The translations under genes were made by a program, and so were the position numbers. Positions 1-8,288 of a stretch of DNA of 64,000 bases are shown here, piece after piece (within the stretch, counting starts at the first letter, position 1; every line of letters starts with the position of its first letter). Source of the stretch: an uncultured Brevibacillus sp. Its GTDB lineage: Bacteria; Bacillota; Bacilli; Brevibacillales; Brevibacillaceae. A model generated the notes under the pieces. It made no database searches, had not been told where the DNA came from, and saw nothing but the letters and a program-made list of their open reading frames with translations. The stretch covers positions 310,001 through 374,000 of the forward strand of contig NZ_CANMZW010000001.1 of assembly GCF_947502445.1 (NCBI RefSeq), given 5' to 3'.

Positions 1-276
<276 letters not shown>

Positions 277-291
277 TCGAGGGGGATTTTC

Positions 292-615
292 ATGGATGGC
301 TTGACGAATTTTTTACCGATTATCATCATGTTTGCGATTTTCTACTTCTTGCTGATTCGTCCGCAACAGAAAAAAGCAAAGCAACGTAACGCCATGCTCG
401 CTGCTATCAAAAAGGGCGACAAAATTGTTACAATCGGCGGCATGCACGGTACCATTCAAGAGCTGACGGACGATAGTGTAACACTTCGTATTGCTCACAA
501 CGTAAATGTGACCTTTGATCGCGGCGCTATCAACAGCGTGGTTTCTGCAAGCAGCGAACCAGCAGCAAAAAGCGAGCCTGCAAAAATCGAAGAAGCAAAA
601 GAAGAATCCAAATAA
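292..615 (+). CDS. yajC: preprotein translocase accessory subunit YajC
   Basis: YajC is a small single-span inner membrane protein that associates with SecDF and the SecYEG channel. The 107-residue product starts with a hydrophobic helix (about residues 4-22), followed by the conserved RPQQKK motif and a YajC domain with the 'GDKIVTIGGMHG' stretch. The C-terminal ~25 residues are Ala/Glu/Lys-rich and low in complexity, as is common in the family. ATG at 292 is preceded by a GAGGGGG Shine-Dalgarno. The gene sits directly after tgt and is closed by a strong terminator, so here it is separated from secD and secF by about 4.4 kb. Confidence 0.95.
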   Translation: MDGLTNFLPIIIMFAIFYFLLIRPQQKKAKQRNAMLAAIKKGDKIVTIGGMHGTIQELTDDSVTLRIAHNVNVTFDRGAINSVVSASSEPAAKSEPAKIEEAKEESK

Positions 616-622
616 TACAAGT

Positions 623-655
623 AAGCAGGTGGGAATCTCCCGCCTGCTTTTTTTC
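623..655 (+). terminator. rho-independent terminator after yajC
   Basis: The arms AAGCAGG-t-GGGA and TCCC-g-CCTGCTT form a long stem with a 3-base loop, followed by a run of seven T. It ends the tgt-yajC transcript. The convergent gene at 668-1069 stops 13 bp further on. Confidence 0.9.
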
Positions 656-667
656 TGCTACAGCGCA

Positions 668-1069
668 TTACCGCCGCGGTTTAATGCCTTTTGGCTTGTG
701 ACTGGAGTTGGCCGAGTTTACACCCAGGATTCCACCGATACCAGCGATAGCAAAAGCTGCAAGCAGATAAAGAAAGGTATTCCATTGCATCGGAGCATCA
801 AAGCCGAGGAAACCGATTAATAAGACGAGAATAAAATAGGAGAGTCCGGTGAGTCCTCCGTAATACCAGCCTTTACCGCCGCATCGCCGTCCCGTTACAA
901 AGCCTCCTGTCAAAAGACCTATGGCGTTGATGACGTACGTAAAGTAAGGTAGAGAGCCTTCTCTCATGCTGGTGAAGCTCAGCAGTATGGTGGCCAGCAA
1001 TGCTCCAATCAGGATGAGGCCAAGCGTATACAATAGTCCTGTCAGTACAGAGGTGGATGCACTCCGCAC
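668..1069 (-). CDS. TIGR04086 / YrzE-type membrane protein
   Basis: A 133-residue polytopic membrane protein with four predicted transmembrane helices separated by short loops and a basic C-terminus (HKPKGIKPRR). It resembles the TIGR04086 (YrzE-like) family found near yajC in Bacillales; the function of that family is not known. The GTG at 1069 is preferred because it has a GAGGGGGG Shine-Dalgarno 8 bp upstream. A longer reading from a GTG at 1087 would place that site inside the gene. It is convergent with yajC and divergent from corA. Confidence 0.75.
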   Translation of the reverse strand: MRSASTSVLTGLLYTLGLILIGALLATILLSFTSMREGSLPYFTYVINAIGLLTGGFVTGRRCGGKGWYYGGLTGLSYFILVLLIGFLGFDAPMQWNTFLYLLAAFAIAGIGGILGVNSANSSHKPKGIKPRR

Positions 1070-1144
1070 GTTTGTTACCCCCCTCACTGCTCAAGTGTTT
1101 GTACCATCTATATGAGAGGCTTGGCAGACGTATTCATCTTCGCG

Positions 1145-1173
1145 TTGAACATTGAGGGGAATTTTCGTATGAT
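1145..1173 (+). promoter_or_regulatory. sigma-A promoter of corA
   Basis: TTGAAC (-35) and TATGAT (-10) are separated by exactly 17 bp and lie 30 bp before the corA start codon. The predicted transcription start is near 1181. Confidence 0.7.
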
Positions 1174-1203
1174 GGATGAGGAACAAGACGGGGGTGAGGA
1201 AAG

Positions 1204-2181
1204 ATGATCAAAACCTACTTTTACAACCACTCAGAACAGAAGATGTTTCATGACGTTGATCTGGCAACAAAGGATCAATGGTTGAAATCGCCGGAGGACC
1301 TTCTCTGGATAGATCTGTATGATGTGGGCAACAATGAGCTTCCTTATATAGCCAAGATCTTCGATTTTCACCAACTGGCAATTGAGGACTGTCTGCACGT
1401 CAGCCCGCGAGCCAAAGTCGATAAGTACGACGACTATTATTTCTTCGTCTTTCACGCCCTGCGTTACAACGAGGAGAGCGACGATGAGATTACCACAGTA
1501 GAACTGAACGTGTTTCTCGGCCCGAATTATATCGTCACGATTCATAAATCCCCAATGAATACAATCGGACGGATCGCAGCTATGTGCCATCGTAATATTT
1601 CTTATTTAAATCGCGGTCCTGATTACCTGCTGTATGCCATTGTCGACGGGATTACAGATGAATACTTCCCGATTATTGACCGGATTAGTGTGCGGATTGA
1701 CGAGCTTGAGGACGAGATTTATGAGCACCAGATGGAGGAAATTACAGAAGAATTCCTCGCGTTGAAGCGAACTATTATTTTAATTCGTCGCGTCATTATG
1801 CCGCAAAAACGAATTTTCGCCAACGTTAATGGTCGCTATTCGTTCGATATTTCCGAGGAAAACGTTCCGTTCTACAGTGACCTGACCGACCATTTGGAGA
1901 GGATTTCAGATTCAACAGAAACCTTCCGCGATCTGGTAAACGGTACACTGGATACGTACTACACGATTATTAGTGCGAAAACCACAGAGACGATGCGTGT
2001 ACTGACCATCATTTCGACAATTATCCTGCCTTTGACATTTATCACAGGCTTGTTTGGAATGAATACCTTTGCCTGGTTAGGCGAGGAAGCAGAGCCCTAT
2101 ATGCTCGTAGTTGCACTCGGCATCATGCTCGGTATGACTTTTGCGATGCTCAAGATTTTCCGCAAGCGAAAGTGGCTGTAA
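1204..2181 (+). CDS. corA: CorA-family magnesium/cobalt transporter
   Basis: CorA forms a pentameric Mg2+ channel in the cytoplasmic membrane. The 325-residue product has the normal family length: a large acidic N-terminal cytoplasmic domain, a long stalk helix, and two C-terminal membrane helices. The signature GMN motif is present at the end of the first helix (TGLFGMNTF), and the C-terminus is basic (FRKRKWL). ATG 1204 follows a GGGGTGAGGAAAG Shine-Dalgarno. It is monocistronic or cotranscribed with the DUF421 gene 70 bp downstream. Members of this family can also carry Co2+ or Ni2+, so the substrate is by family only. Confidence 0.92.
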   Translation: MIKTYFYNHSEQKMFHDVDLATKDQWLKSPEDLLWIDLYDVGNNELPYIAKIFDFHQLAIEDCLHVSPRAKVDKYDDYYFFVFHALRYNEESDDEITTVELNVFLGPNYIVTIHKSPMNTIGRIAAMCHRNISYLNRGPDYLLYAIVDGITDEYFPIIDRISVRIDELEDEIYEHQMEEITEEFLALKRTIILIRRVIMPQKRIFANVNGRYSFDISEENVPFYSDLTDHLERISDSTETFRDLVNGTLDTYYTIISAKTTETMRVLTIISTIILPLTFITGLFGMNTFAWLGEEAEPYMLVVALGIMLGMTFAMLKIFRKRKWL

Positions 2182-2251
2182 TTGGCGCTAATAGTTGGAC
2201 GCCCCTTTGCTAAAGACTAGTAGTAAATGTTCTTTAGGGGGGCGTCGTGAA

Positions 2252-2965
2252 GTGGAAGAACTTTCAACAGCGTTGCTACGCACCCTTTTCTCGTATTTTT
2301 TCCTCCTGATCATTATGCGAATGATGGGGAAGCGCGAGTTGGGGAAGCTATCTGTTTTTGATGTTGTGATCTCGATTATGCTTGCTGAGATGGCCGCTAT
2401 GGCAATTGAGGATGTTGACAAGCCGGCCATTCTTTATTACATACCCATGCTGCTGATCAGTTTGTTGGAAATTGCCCTGGCCTATTTTGCATTGAAGAGC
2501 AAGAAGTTCCGCGATGTCGTGGCAGGGTCAGCGGACTTGATTATTGAAAATGGGGAAATCAGAGAGCAGGCAATGCGGCGGAACCGGTTGAATATGGATG
2601 ACCTCATGGTGCATTTGCGGCAAAAGGATGTAAAGAACATTGCGGACGTTGAATTTGCGGTTATGGAGCCAACAGGACAGATGAGTGTGTTTTTAAAGGA
2701 GCAGAAAGACACCGTAACGCGTGAAGACATGGGGATCGCAGATAGCAAGCCTGTCAGTCCTGTTTTTTACAAAGGACTTCCGATTCCGCTCATTCTGGAT
2801 GGCAAGGTACGAGAAGAGGCGCTGGGCAAAATTGGGCAAAATCAGCTTTGGTTAAAACGAGAGATTCGCAAATACGGGATCAAGGATATACGTGAGGTTT
2901 CGTTCTGCTCGATTGATGAACGGGGAATTATGTTTTTGGACAAAAAAGACAAGCCGCTGCAATAA
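2252..2965 (+). CDS. DUF421 (YetF/YrbG-type) membrane protein
   Basis: A 237-residue protein with three N-terminal membrane helices (motif MRMMGKRELGKLSVFD, typical of the family) followed by a soluble DUF421 domain of about 140 residues. DUF421 proteins are widespread in spore formers and some act in spore germination or the spore membrane (YetF, YdfS in Bacillus), but the biochemical role is unknown. GTG 2252 is chosen because an AGGGGGG Shine-Dalgarno lies 8-9 bp upstream. A TTG at 2195 would add 19 residues that look non-native. It ends 3 bp from the convergent spoVB stop. Confidence 0.8.
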   Translation: MEELSTALLRTLFSYFFLLIIMRMMGKRELGKLSVFDVVISIMLAEMAAMAIEDVDKPAILYYIPMLLISLLEIALAYFALKSKKFRDVVAGSADLIIENGEIREQAMRRNRLNMDDLMVHLRQKDVKNIADVEFAVMEPTGQMSVFLKEQKDTVTREDMGIADSKPVSPVFYKGLPIPLILDGKVREEALGKIGQNQLWLKREIRKYGIKDIREVSFCSIDERGIMFLDKKDKPLQ

Positions 2966-2980
2966 TGTCAGCGGCGTGGG
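2952..2980. terminator. hairpin shared by the DUF421 and spoVB 3' ends
   Basis: The arms CCGCTG and CAGCGG surround the two facing stop codons. The T run is weak on both sides, so this is a possible bidirectional terminator rather than a certain one. Confidence 0.4.
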
Positions 2981-4554
2981 AAAAATATGGCCAATTGCTC
3001 CCCGATCCACGGAATGCGCCTTACATCCTGCTTTCCGAGAACACGCATGGCGATTAACAGAATCAGGTATAGAAGTAGGCTCGCCATCGTGCTGACGAAG
3101 AGTAGGCGGCCTATTGAAGCTTCGATGAACCAGTGATTGGCAATGTACCAGCCGGAGTAGCCCATAGCCAGCATAGCGGCGCCGATTTTTCCGAACTCCC
3201 ACAGATCGATCGTAAAGCCGATTTTTTTAATCAAGCTGGCAAAATGCAGCAGTGTTCCCAATGTAATCCCGATGTTCATCGCAATCACTGCGCCATGAAT
3301 CCCGAATGATGGATGGGCGGTAAACAAAAACATGGCTGCTGTTTTGATGATCGCGCTGATGAGGGTGTTGCGAAATACCACCTGAGCAAAGTCAAGTCCT
3401 TGCAGGGCTGCGGCGAGGGGAGCCTGGAAAAACAGAAAGACGGAGAACGGGGCAAGCTCTTTTAACAGTATACCTACCTCAGCGTACTGTTCCCCGTATA
3501 GAAGAGCACATAGCGGCTCTGCAAAAATTGTAAGCAAGACTGTGCACGGTGCTCCTATTACGAGTGTGATCCGCATTGCTTGATAAATGCGTCGATGCAC
3601 GAGGGGAGCATTGTTTTGATACGCGGCTTCTGCGACGGCAGGAACCAGTGAAACGGACAAGGAATAGGTAAGGAAAGTCGGAAACAGCAGCAATGGGACA
3701 GCCATCCCGGCAAACTGACCGTAGAGACCGGTAGCGGCAGCAGTCGTATAACCGGCGATGACAAGAGCGAGCGGCACCAGCATCGGCTCCAGAACATAGG
3801 CGATGGAGCCGATGACACGGCTTAGCGTCACGGGGAGCGCGACGTGAATCAATTGGGCAATGCTCGCCTTGCTTTTGGACACTGCTAAAAATAGCGGTCT
3901 TTCAAAAATTTGGGTGGCTGTTTTTTTACTGCCCTTTCGGTATTGCCACAAGATGTACAAAAGTCCTGCTGCTTCCCCAAAAATAATGCTGGCGACAGCT
4001 CCGGCTGTGGCATACTCAATCCCGGAAGAGAGAAAGGTGATGGTCATAATGACGACCAAAGCCATTCTGACTACTTGTTCCAATAGCTGAGACACAGCAG
4101 TGGGCACCATGTTCTGTTTTCCTTGGAAGTACCCGCGCAGCACCAAGGAAATACTCGCGATAGGTATGATCGGGATAGCTGCGAGCATGACGATATGGGC
4201 GCGCTCGTCAGCAAATAGTGCTCCCGCGATCCAATGCGAGAAGACAAATAGTACGGTGCAGACGAACAAGCTGATCCCACTGGCTATGGATAAAGCGAGT
4301 ACCAGGAACTTACGGGTAAGACGAGGATTGTTTGCCGCTTCTGTTTCTGCCACTTGTTTGGCGATGGCTACTGGCAGGCCAAACGTTGTCACAGTAATCA
4401 GAAAGTACAAAAGGGGCACAACCATCTGGTAAAGCCCCATTCCTTCCGCACCGATGATGCGCGAAAGCACGATCCTGTGAGCAAAACCAAACACCTTCGT
4501 AATGCCACCAGCAATGATGAGGATGACCGTTCCGTAAAAGAATGACTGTCTCAT
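2968..4554 (-). CDS. spoVB: stage V sporulation protein B-type polysaccharide/lipid flippase
   Basis: A 528-residue polytopic membrane protein of the MVF/MATE superfamily (polysaccharide biosynthesis protein C family) with about 14 hydrophobic helices. SpoVB is needed for spore cortex peptidoglycan and is thought to flip a lipid-linked precursor across the forespore membrane. Placement next to comN and secD matches the Bacillus spoVB locus, which supports SpoVB over the related MurJ or YtgP flippases. The start at 4554 (MRQSFFYG) has an AAAGGAG site 7 bp upstream; a longer reading to 4617 adds 21 polar residues that look unlike the family. It is divergent from comN. Confidence 0.85.
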   Translation of the reverse strand: MRQSFFYGTVILIIAGGITKVFGFAHRIVLSRIIGAEGMGLYQMVVPLLYFLITVTTFGLPVAIAKQVAETEAANNPRLTRKFLVLALSIASGISLFVCTVLFVFSHWIAGALFADERAHIVMLAAIPIIPIASISLVLRGYFQGKQNMVPTAVSQLLEQVVRMALVVIMTITFLSSGIEYATAGAVASIIFGEAAGLLYILWQYRKGSKKTATQIFERPLFLAVSKSKASIAQLIHVALPVTLSRVIGSIAYVLEPMLVPLALVIAGYTTAAATGLYGQFAGMAVPLLLFPTFLTYSLSVSLVPAVAEAAYQNNAPLVHRRIYQAMRITLVIGAPCTVLLTIFAEPLCALLYGEQYAEVGILLKELAPFSVFLFFQAPLAAALQGLDFAQVVFRNTLISAIIKTAAMFLFTAHPSFGIHGAVIAMNIGITLGTLLHFASLIKKIGFTIDLWEFGKIGAAMLAMGYSGWYIANHWFIEASIGRLLFVSTMASLLLYLILLIAMRVLGKQDVRRIPWIGEQLAIFFPRR

Positions 4555-4640
4555 GGAAGGCTCCTTTGCAACAATAAATTCACTCAGTAAAGAATATGGA
4601 CGTGCCGCTGTCGGCATGACTACTTTGAGGGGGAAAGAGA

Positions 4641-4877
4641 ATGGATCAAGCGCAAAAGCAGGAATGGTATGGGCAGGTAGCTAGTCTTTGCCAGAGCAAA
4701 GCGGAGGAATTTGCGATACTTGGCTACGAAAATGTGACTGCCGAAGAGGTGTGGGAATGTGTGGCAAGCGGGTATAAGGAGATTCCTCCCTTGCACCGTC
4801 TTGTAAATGACATTCTGTCTCTAAAGCCGAATAAGTACATGAACTATTTGATGATTCAGATGTACAAAAACTCATAA
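4641..4877 (+). CDS. comN: post-transcriptional regulator ComN family
   Basis: A 78-residue acidic, helical protein with the ComN/YrzD look (ILGYENVTAEEVWEC, then PPLHRLVNDIL). In B. subtilis ComN controls the comE competence mRNA after transcription and binds DivIVA. Position between spoVB and secDF is the same as in B. subtilis, which is the main support. ATG 4641 has a GGGGGAAAGAG ribosome-binding site. The sequence has no membrane segment or known catalytic motif. Confidence 0.75.
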   Translation: MDQAQKQEWYGQVASLCQSKAEEFAILGYENVTAEEVWECVASGYKEIPPLHRLVNDILSLKPNKYMNYLMIQMYKNS

Positions 4878-4987
4878 ACAAGGATAAAGAGATTTCATAG
4901 TGAAACTTTCTTTTTGCCCATTCGTATAGGATTGTTACGCAGCGTAGACAAGGGGTGGGTTACCATGGTACGTCTTTCCAGCAATAA

Positions 4988-5017
4988 TTGACACGTTTTT
5001 TCATACTTCGCTATAAT
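4988..5017 (+). promoter_or_regulatory. sigma-A promoter of secD-secF
   Basis: Perfect TTGACA and TATAAT hexamers are separated by 18 bp, about 60 bp before the secD start codon. This gives secD-secF their own promoter, apart from tgt-yajC. The preceding ~110 bp after comN hold no gene that can be supported. Confidence 0.85.
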
Positions 5018-5076
5018 GGGCATATTGGTTTCTCGTCTAGGACGGGACCCTGTAAGGAAAGAGGGGTATTACTGCT

Positions 5077-6315
5077 ATGATAAAATGGGGAAGATTCCTC
5101 CTGTTCCTGGTCGTTGTAGGACTTTTGGGCACACTCGTGTCAACTACGATCACACAGGTGGCAAAGAACATCACACTCGGTCTGGACCTGCAGGGCGGGT
5201 TTGAGATTCTTTACGAGGTAGAGCCTCTCGAGGCTGGGCACAAGGTGGATATTGAGCTCTTGAAGGCAACTGCACACATGATTGAGAAGCGGATTAACAT
5301 TGGTGGTGTGGTAGAGCCGGTAATCGCTACTGAGCTGCCAAACCGGATTCGTGTACAAATCGCCTCACAATCGGCCGATCAGGACAAGCTTCGTGAACTG
5401 ATCGGTAAACCTGCTTTGCTTACATTCCGTGACGAAGCTGGCAAGATTATTTTACAGGGAAGCGATTTAGCTCCCGGCGGGGCGGCAGTAGGATATGATG
5501 ATCTGAAGCGCCCACTGGTTACCTTGAAAATTTCTGATCCGAAAAAATTGGAAGATGTAACACGCGCCAATTTAGGTAAGCATATGGCCATCTATTTAGA
5601 TGAAAATATGCAAACCAACCCTACCATTCAAAGCGTAATTACGGGTGGAAACGCACAAATTACCGGTAATTACACACAAGAGAGTGCACAAGAATTGGTT
5701 GACCTCTTGAATTCTGGTGCGATGCCAGCGAAACTGGTCGAGCTGCAAGTAAACTCTGTCGGTGCTTCACTTGGTGCATTGGCCTTGCAAAAGACGATTT
5801 ATGCAGGCTACATCGGTGCAGCTTTGATCTTCTTTTTCATGTTGTTTGTATACCGCATGCCAGGAATGATTGCGAATATCACACTGGCTGGATTTACTTA
5901 TTTTTGTATGGTCGTTTTGGACTGGATGGACGCGACACTGACATTGCCGGGGATCGCCGGATTTATCTTGGCTGTCGGTATTGCCGTTGACGCCAACATC
6001 ATTACGTACGAACGGATTCAAGAAGAACTGCGCTCCGGGAAAACGGTTCTGTCTGCTTTCCGTTCCGGTGAACGCCGTTCCTTGATTACCATTATCGATT
6101 CTCACGTAACAACACTGATTGCGACGGGCGTGCTGTTCTTCTTCGGGACAAGCTCTGTCCAAGGTTTTGCGGTCGTACTCGCTATGACGATCATCGTAAG
6201 TATGATTACCAACGTGTTTGGGTCTCGCTTCCTCCTGTGGCTGGTGGTCCGTTCCAACATGTTTAAAAAGCCGTTCTGGTTCGGGGTAAAGGAGAGTGAG
6301 ATCGGTGAGCTTTAA
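5077..6315 (+). CDS. secD: protein translocase subunit SecD
   Basis: SecD and SecF form a proton-driven membrane complex that pulls secreted proteins out of SecYEG on the outer side. The 412-residue product has an N-terminal helix (about 4-25), the conserved 'LGLDLQGGFE' motif, the P1 periplasmic-type domain, and six helices in the C-terminal half with the DANIITYERIQEEL and 'IVSMITNVFGSR' regions. ATG 5077 follows an AAAGAGGGG site. SecD overlaps secF by 11 bp and shares its promoter. Unlike B. subtilis, which has one fused SecDF, the two are separate genes here. Confidence 0.95.
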   Translation: MIKWGRFLLFLVVVGLLGTLVSTTITQVAKNITLGLDLQGGFEILYEVEPLEAGHKVDIELLKATAHMIEKRINIGGVVEPVIATELPNRIRVQIASQSADQDKLRELIGKPALLTFRDEAGKIILQGSDLAPGGAAVGYDDLKRPLVTLKISDPKKLEDVTRANLGKHMAIYLDENMQTNPTIQSVITGGNAQITGNYTQESAQELVDLLNSGAMPAKLVELQVNSVGASLGALALQKTIYAGYIGAALIFFFMLFVYRMPGMIANITLAGFTYFCMVVLDWMDATLTLPGIAGFILAVGIAVDANIITYERIQEELRSGKTVLSAFRSGERRSLITIIDSHVTTLIATGVLFFFGTSSVQGFAVVLAMTIIVSMITNVFGSRFLLWLVVRSNMFKKPFWFGVKESEIGEL

Positions 6316-7228
6316 TCAAGAGAACACGGTCGTGAGATTTGACATCGTAAAGAATCGCCGAAAGTATTTTATTGGCTCTTCTGCGATCATTATTATCGGC
6401 TTTTTGTTTATGCTGTTCCAAGGACTTCACTTGGGTGTAGACTTTAAAGCAGGGACACGGCTCGATATTTTTGTGGGAAAAGAATTTAATACCGCAGATG
6501 TTGAGGCGGTCATTAAAGAAGAGATTCCGGATGTTGCTTTTACTGGCATCACCCGTTATGGTGAAAACCAAGCGTACACCCGTTTTGATCAAGCCATTCC
6601 GTCTGACACGATGATGAAGCTGGAAACTGCTCTGAAGAAAAAGTTTGGGGAGCAGGTAACGAAGCAGGTATCCTCTGTTGACCCGACGATTGCGCGTGAA
6701 ATGGTGAAGAAAGCTGCGATCGCTGTTGCGATTGCCTCCATTGGTATCGTCATTTACATTGCGATCCGTTTCCAATGGCTCTTCGGGATTGCATGTGTAG
6801 CGGGACTTTTGCATGACGTGTTTATCCCGATCGCGCTTTTCTCGGTACTCGGCTTGGAAGTAGATATCACGTTTATTGCAGCGATCCTTACCATTCTCGG
6901 TTACTCCATTAACGACAAGATCGTTATTTTTGACCGGATTCGGGAAAACCTAAGAACCATGAAGTCCAAAACGATTCCAGACCTTGAGCATCTGGTTAAC
7001 GTATCTCTTTGGCAGACGATGCGCCGTTCGATCTACACCGTAGCCACCGTATTTTTCACAGCTTTGGCACTGGCGGTATTGGGTAGCGAGAGCATTCGCA
7101 ACTTCTCTCTGGTGCTTTTGTTCGGTCTGGTGAGTGGTACGTATTCTTCCATCTTTATTGCCGCACAAATTTGGGTAAACTTGAAAGAGCGGAATATGAT
7201 GAAAAAGAAAAAAGAAAAAGAAGCGTAA
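6305..7228 (+). CDS. secF: protein translocase subunit SecF
   Basis: The partner of SecD in the SecDF export motor. The 307-residue protein has the SecF N-terminal helix, the 'GVDFKAGT' motif (family consensus GxDFxGGT), and five C-terminal helices containing 'GYSINDKIVIFDRIREN', the SecF version of the conserved cytoplasmic loop. GTG 6305 is preferred over GTG 6296 because AAAGGAG lies at 6288-6294, too close to 6296. The 11-bp overlap with secD suggests translational coupling. The C-terminus is a lysine-rich tail (KKKKEKEA), and a terminator follows. Confidence 0.93.
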   Translation: MSFNQENTVVRFDIVKNRRKYFIGSSAIIIIGFLFMLFQGLHLGVDFKAGTRLDIFVGKEFNTADVEAVIKEEIPDVAFTGITRYGENQAYTRFDQAIPSDTMMKLETALKKKFGEQVTKQVSSVDPTIAREMVKKAAIAVAIASIGIVIYIAIRFQWLFGIACVAGLLHDVFIPIALFSVLGLEVDITFIAAILTILGYSINDKIVIFDRIRENLRTMKSKTIPDLEHLVNVSLWQTMRRSIYTVATVFFTALALAVLGSESIRNFSLVLLFGLVSGTYSSIFIAAQIWVNLKERNMMKKKKEKEA

Positions 7229-7244
7229 TTGAACGAAAGATAAA

Positions 7245-7275
7245 GACCGCGGGGGTAGCTCTCCGCGGTTTTCTA
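7245..7275 (+). terminator. terminator after secF
   Basis: ACCGCGG and CCGCGGT arms with a short loop, followed by TTTTC. It separates secDF from the CDF gene that starts 31 bp later. Confidence 0.75.
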
Positions 7276-7305
7276 ACTTCTGATTCCATTAGGGAGGAAC
7301 GACAC

Positions 7306-8187
7306 ATGGTGGATGAGCGTCTGGCCAAAGCACAGTTTGCTGCGTGGGTAGGGATTATCGGAAACATAGCGCTGGCAGGGGTAAAGCTGCTGATTGGCGT
7401 GATAGCCAAATCTCAAGCGTTGATTGCGGATTCTATTCACTCGGCGTCTGATGTAATTGGGTCCGTCGCTGTCTTGATCGGATTACGTGCTGCAGAACGT
7501 CCGCCAGACCAAGATCATCCATATGGTCACGGAAAAGCAGAGTCTGTTTCTGCGATTATCGTGTCCGTCCTACTTGCTGTCGTTGGATTTGAGATGGGTG
7601 TCACCTCGATCAAATCTCTTTTCGTACCTTTGGAAGCACCAGGGTTTCTTGCGGTTTGGGCAGCAATCGGCTCCATGATCGTAAAAGAGTGGATGTATCG
7701 ATACAAGTACAATTTAGGTAAAAAGCTCAAAAGTCAATCATTGATGGCAAACGCACTGGAGCATCGCTCAGATGTCTTCTCATCCTTTGCCGCACTGGTG
7801 GGGATTGGCGGAGCGATAGCTGGTGGATGGTTCGGCATTCCGTGGATGCTTTATTTAGACCCGGCCGCTGGAATTTTTGTCACCTTGCTCGTCTTGAAAA
7901 TGGCGTACAGCATTTTGATGGAATCAATCCACAGTACACTTGACCACGTTTTACATGATGCTGATACGAAAGAGCTGCGCCAGGCTATTCTAGAAGTGTC
8001 TGGGGTTATGCGCATTGATTCTTTGCGTGCTCGTGAGCATGGTCACTACCAGATTGTTGACGTGAAAATAGGTGTCGATCCGCAAATAACAGTAGAAGCA
8101 GGGCATGGGATTGGGAAGCAAGTAAAGCATGAGCTGATGGAAAAATTTCCTGAAGTACGTGATGTTTTCGTCCACATCAATCCCTGA
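7306..8187 (+). CDS. cation diffusion facilitator (CDF) family exporter
   Basis: A 293-residue metal/proton antiporter of the CDF family (Zn, Mn, Fe or similar divalent metals out of the cytoplasm). Six membrane helices are followed by a cytoplasmic domain of about 85 residues with the ferredoxin-like fold typical of the family. Metal-binding patterns are visible: ADSIHSASD in helix 2, HPYGHGKAES in the loop, and NALEHRSDVFSS in helix 5. ATG 7306 follows an AGGGAGGAACG site. The metal cannot be named from sequence; relatives beside secDF are often annotated as the YdfM/MneS type, which would favour manganese. Confidence 0.88.
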   Translation: MVDERLAKAQFAAWVGIIGNIALAGVKLLIGVIAKSQALIADSIHSASDVIGSVAVLIGLRAAERPPDQDHPYGHGKAESVSAIIVSVLLAVVGFEMGVTSIKSLFVPLEAPGFLAVWAAIGSMIVKEWMYRYKYNLGKKLKSQSLMANALEHRSDVFSSFAALVGIGGAIAGGWFGIPWMLYLDPAAGIFVTLLVLKMAYSILMESIHSTLDHVLHDADTKELRQAILEVSGVMRIDSLRAREHGHYQIVDVKIGVDPQITVEAGHGIGKQVKHELMEKFPEVRDVFVHINP

Positions 8188-8235
8188 ATGTGGATACGAG
8201 AGGGGCACTTGATAAAAGCTGTATGTTTTACGCAG

Positions 8236-8265
8236 TTGTCAGTCTCCTGCTCCATCCTCTATAAT
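8236..8265 (+). promoter_or_regulatory. sigma-A promoter of recJ
   Basis: TTGTCA and a perfect TATAAT are separated by 18 bp and end 23 bp before the recJ start codon. Confidence 0.7.
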
Positions 8266-8288
8266 GAATGAGGATTGGAGGAACGCTC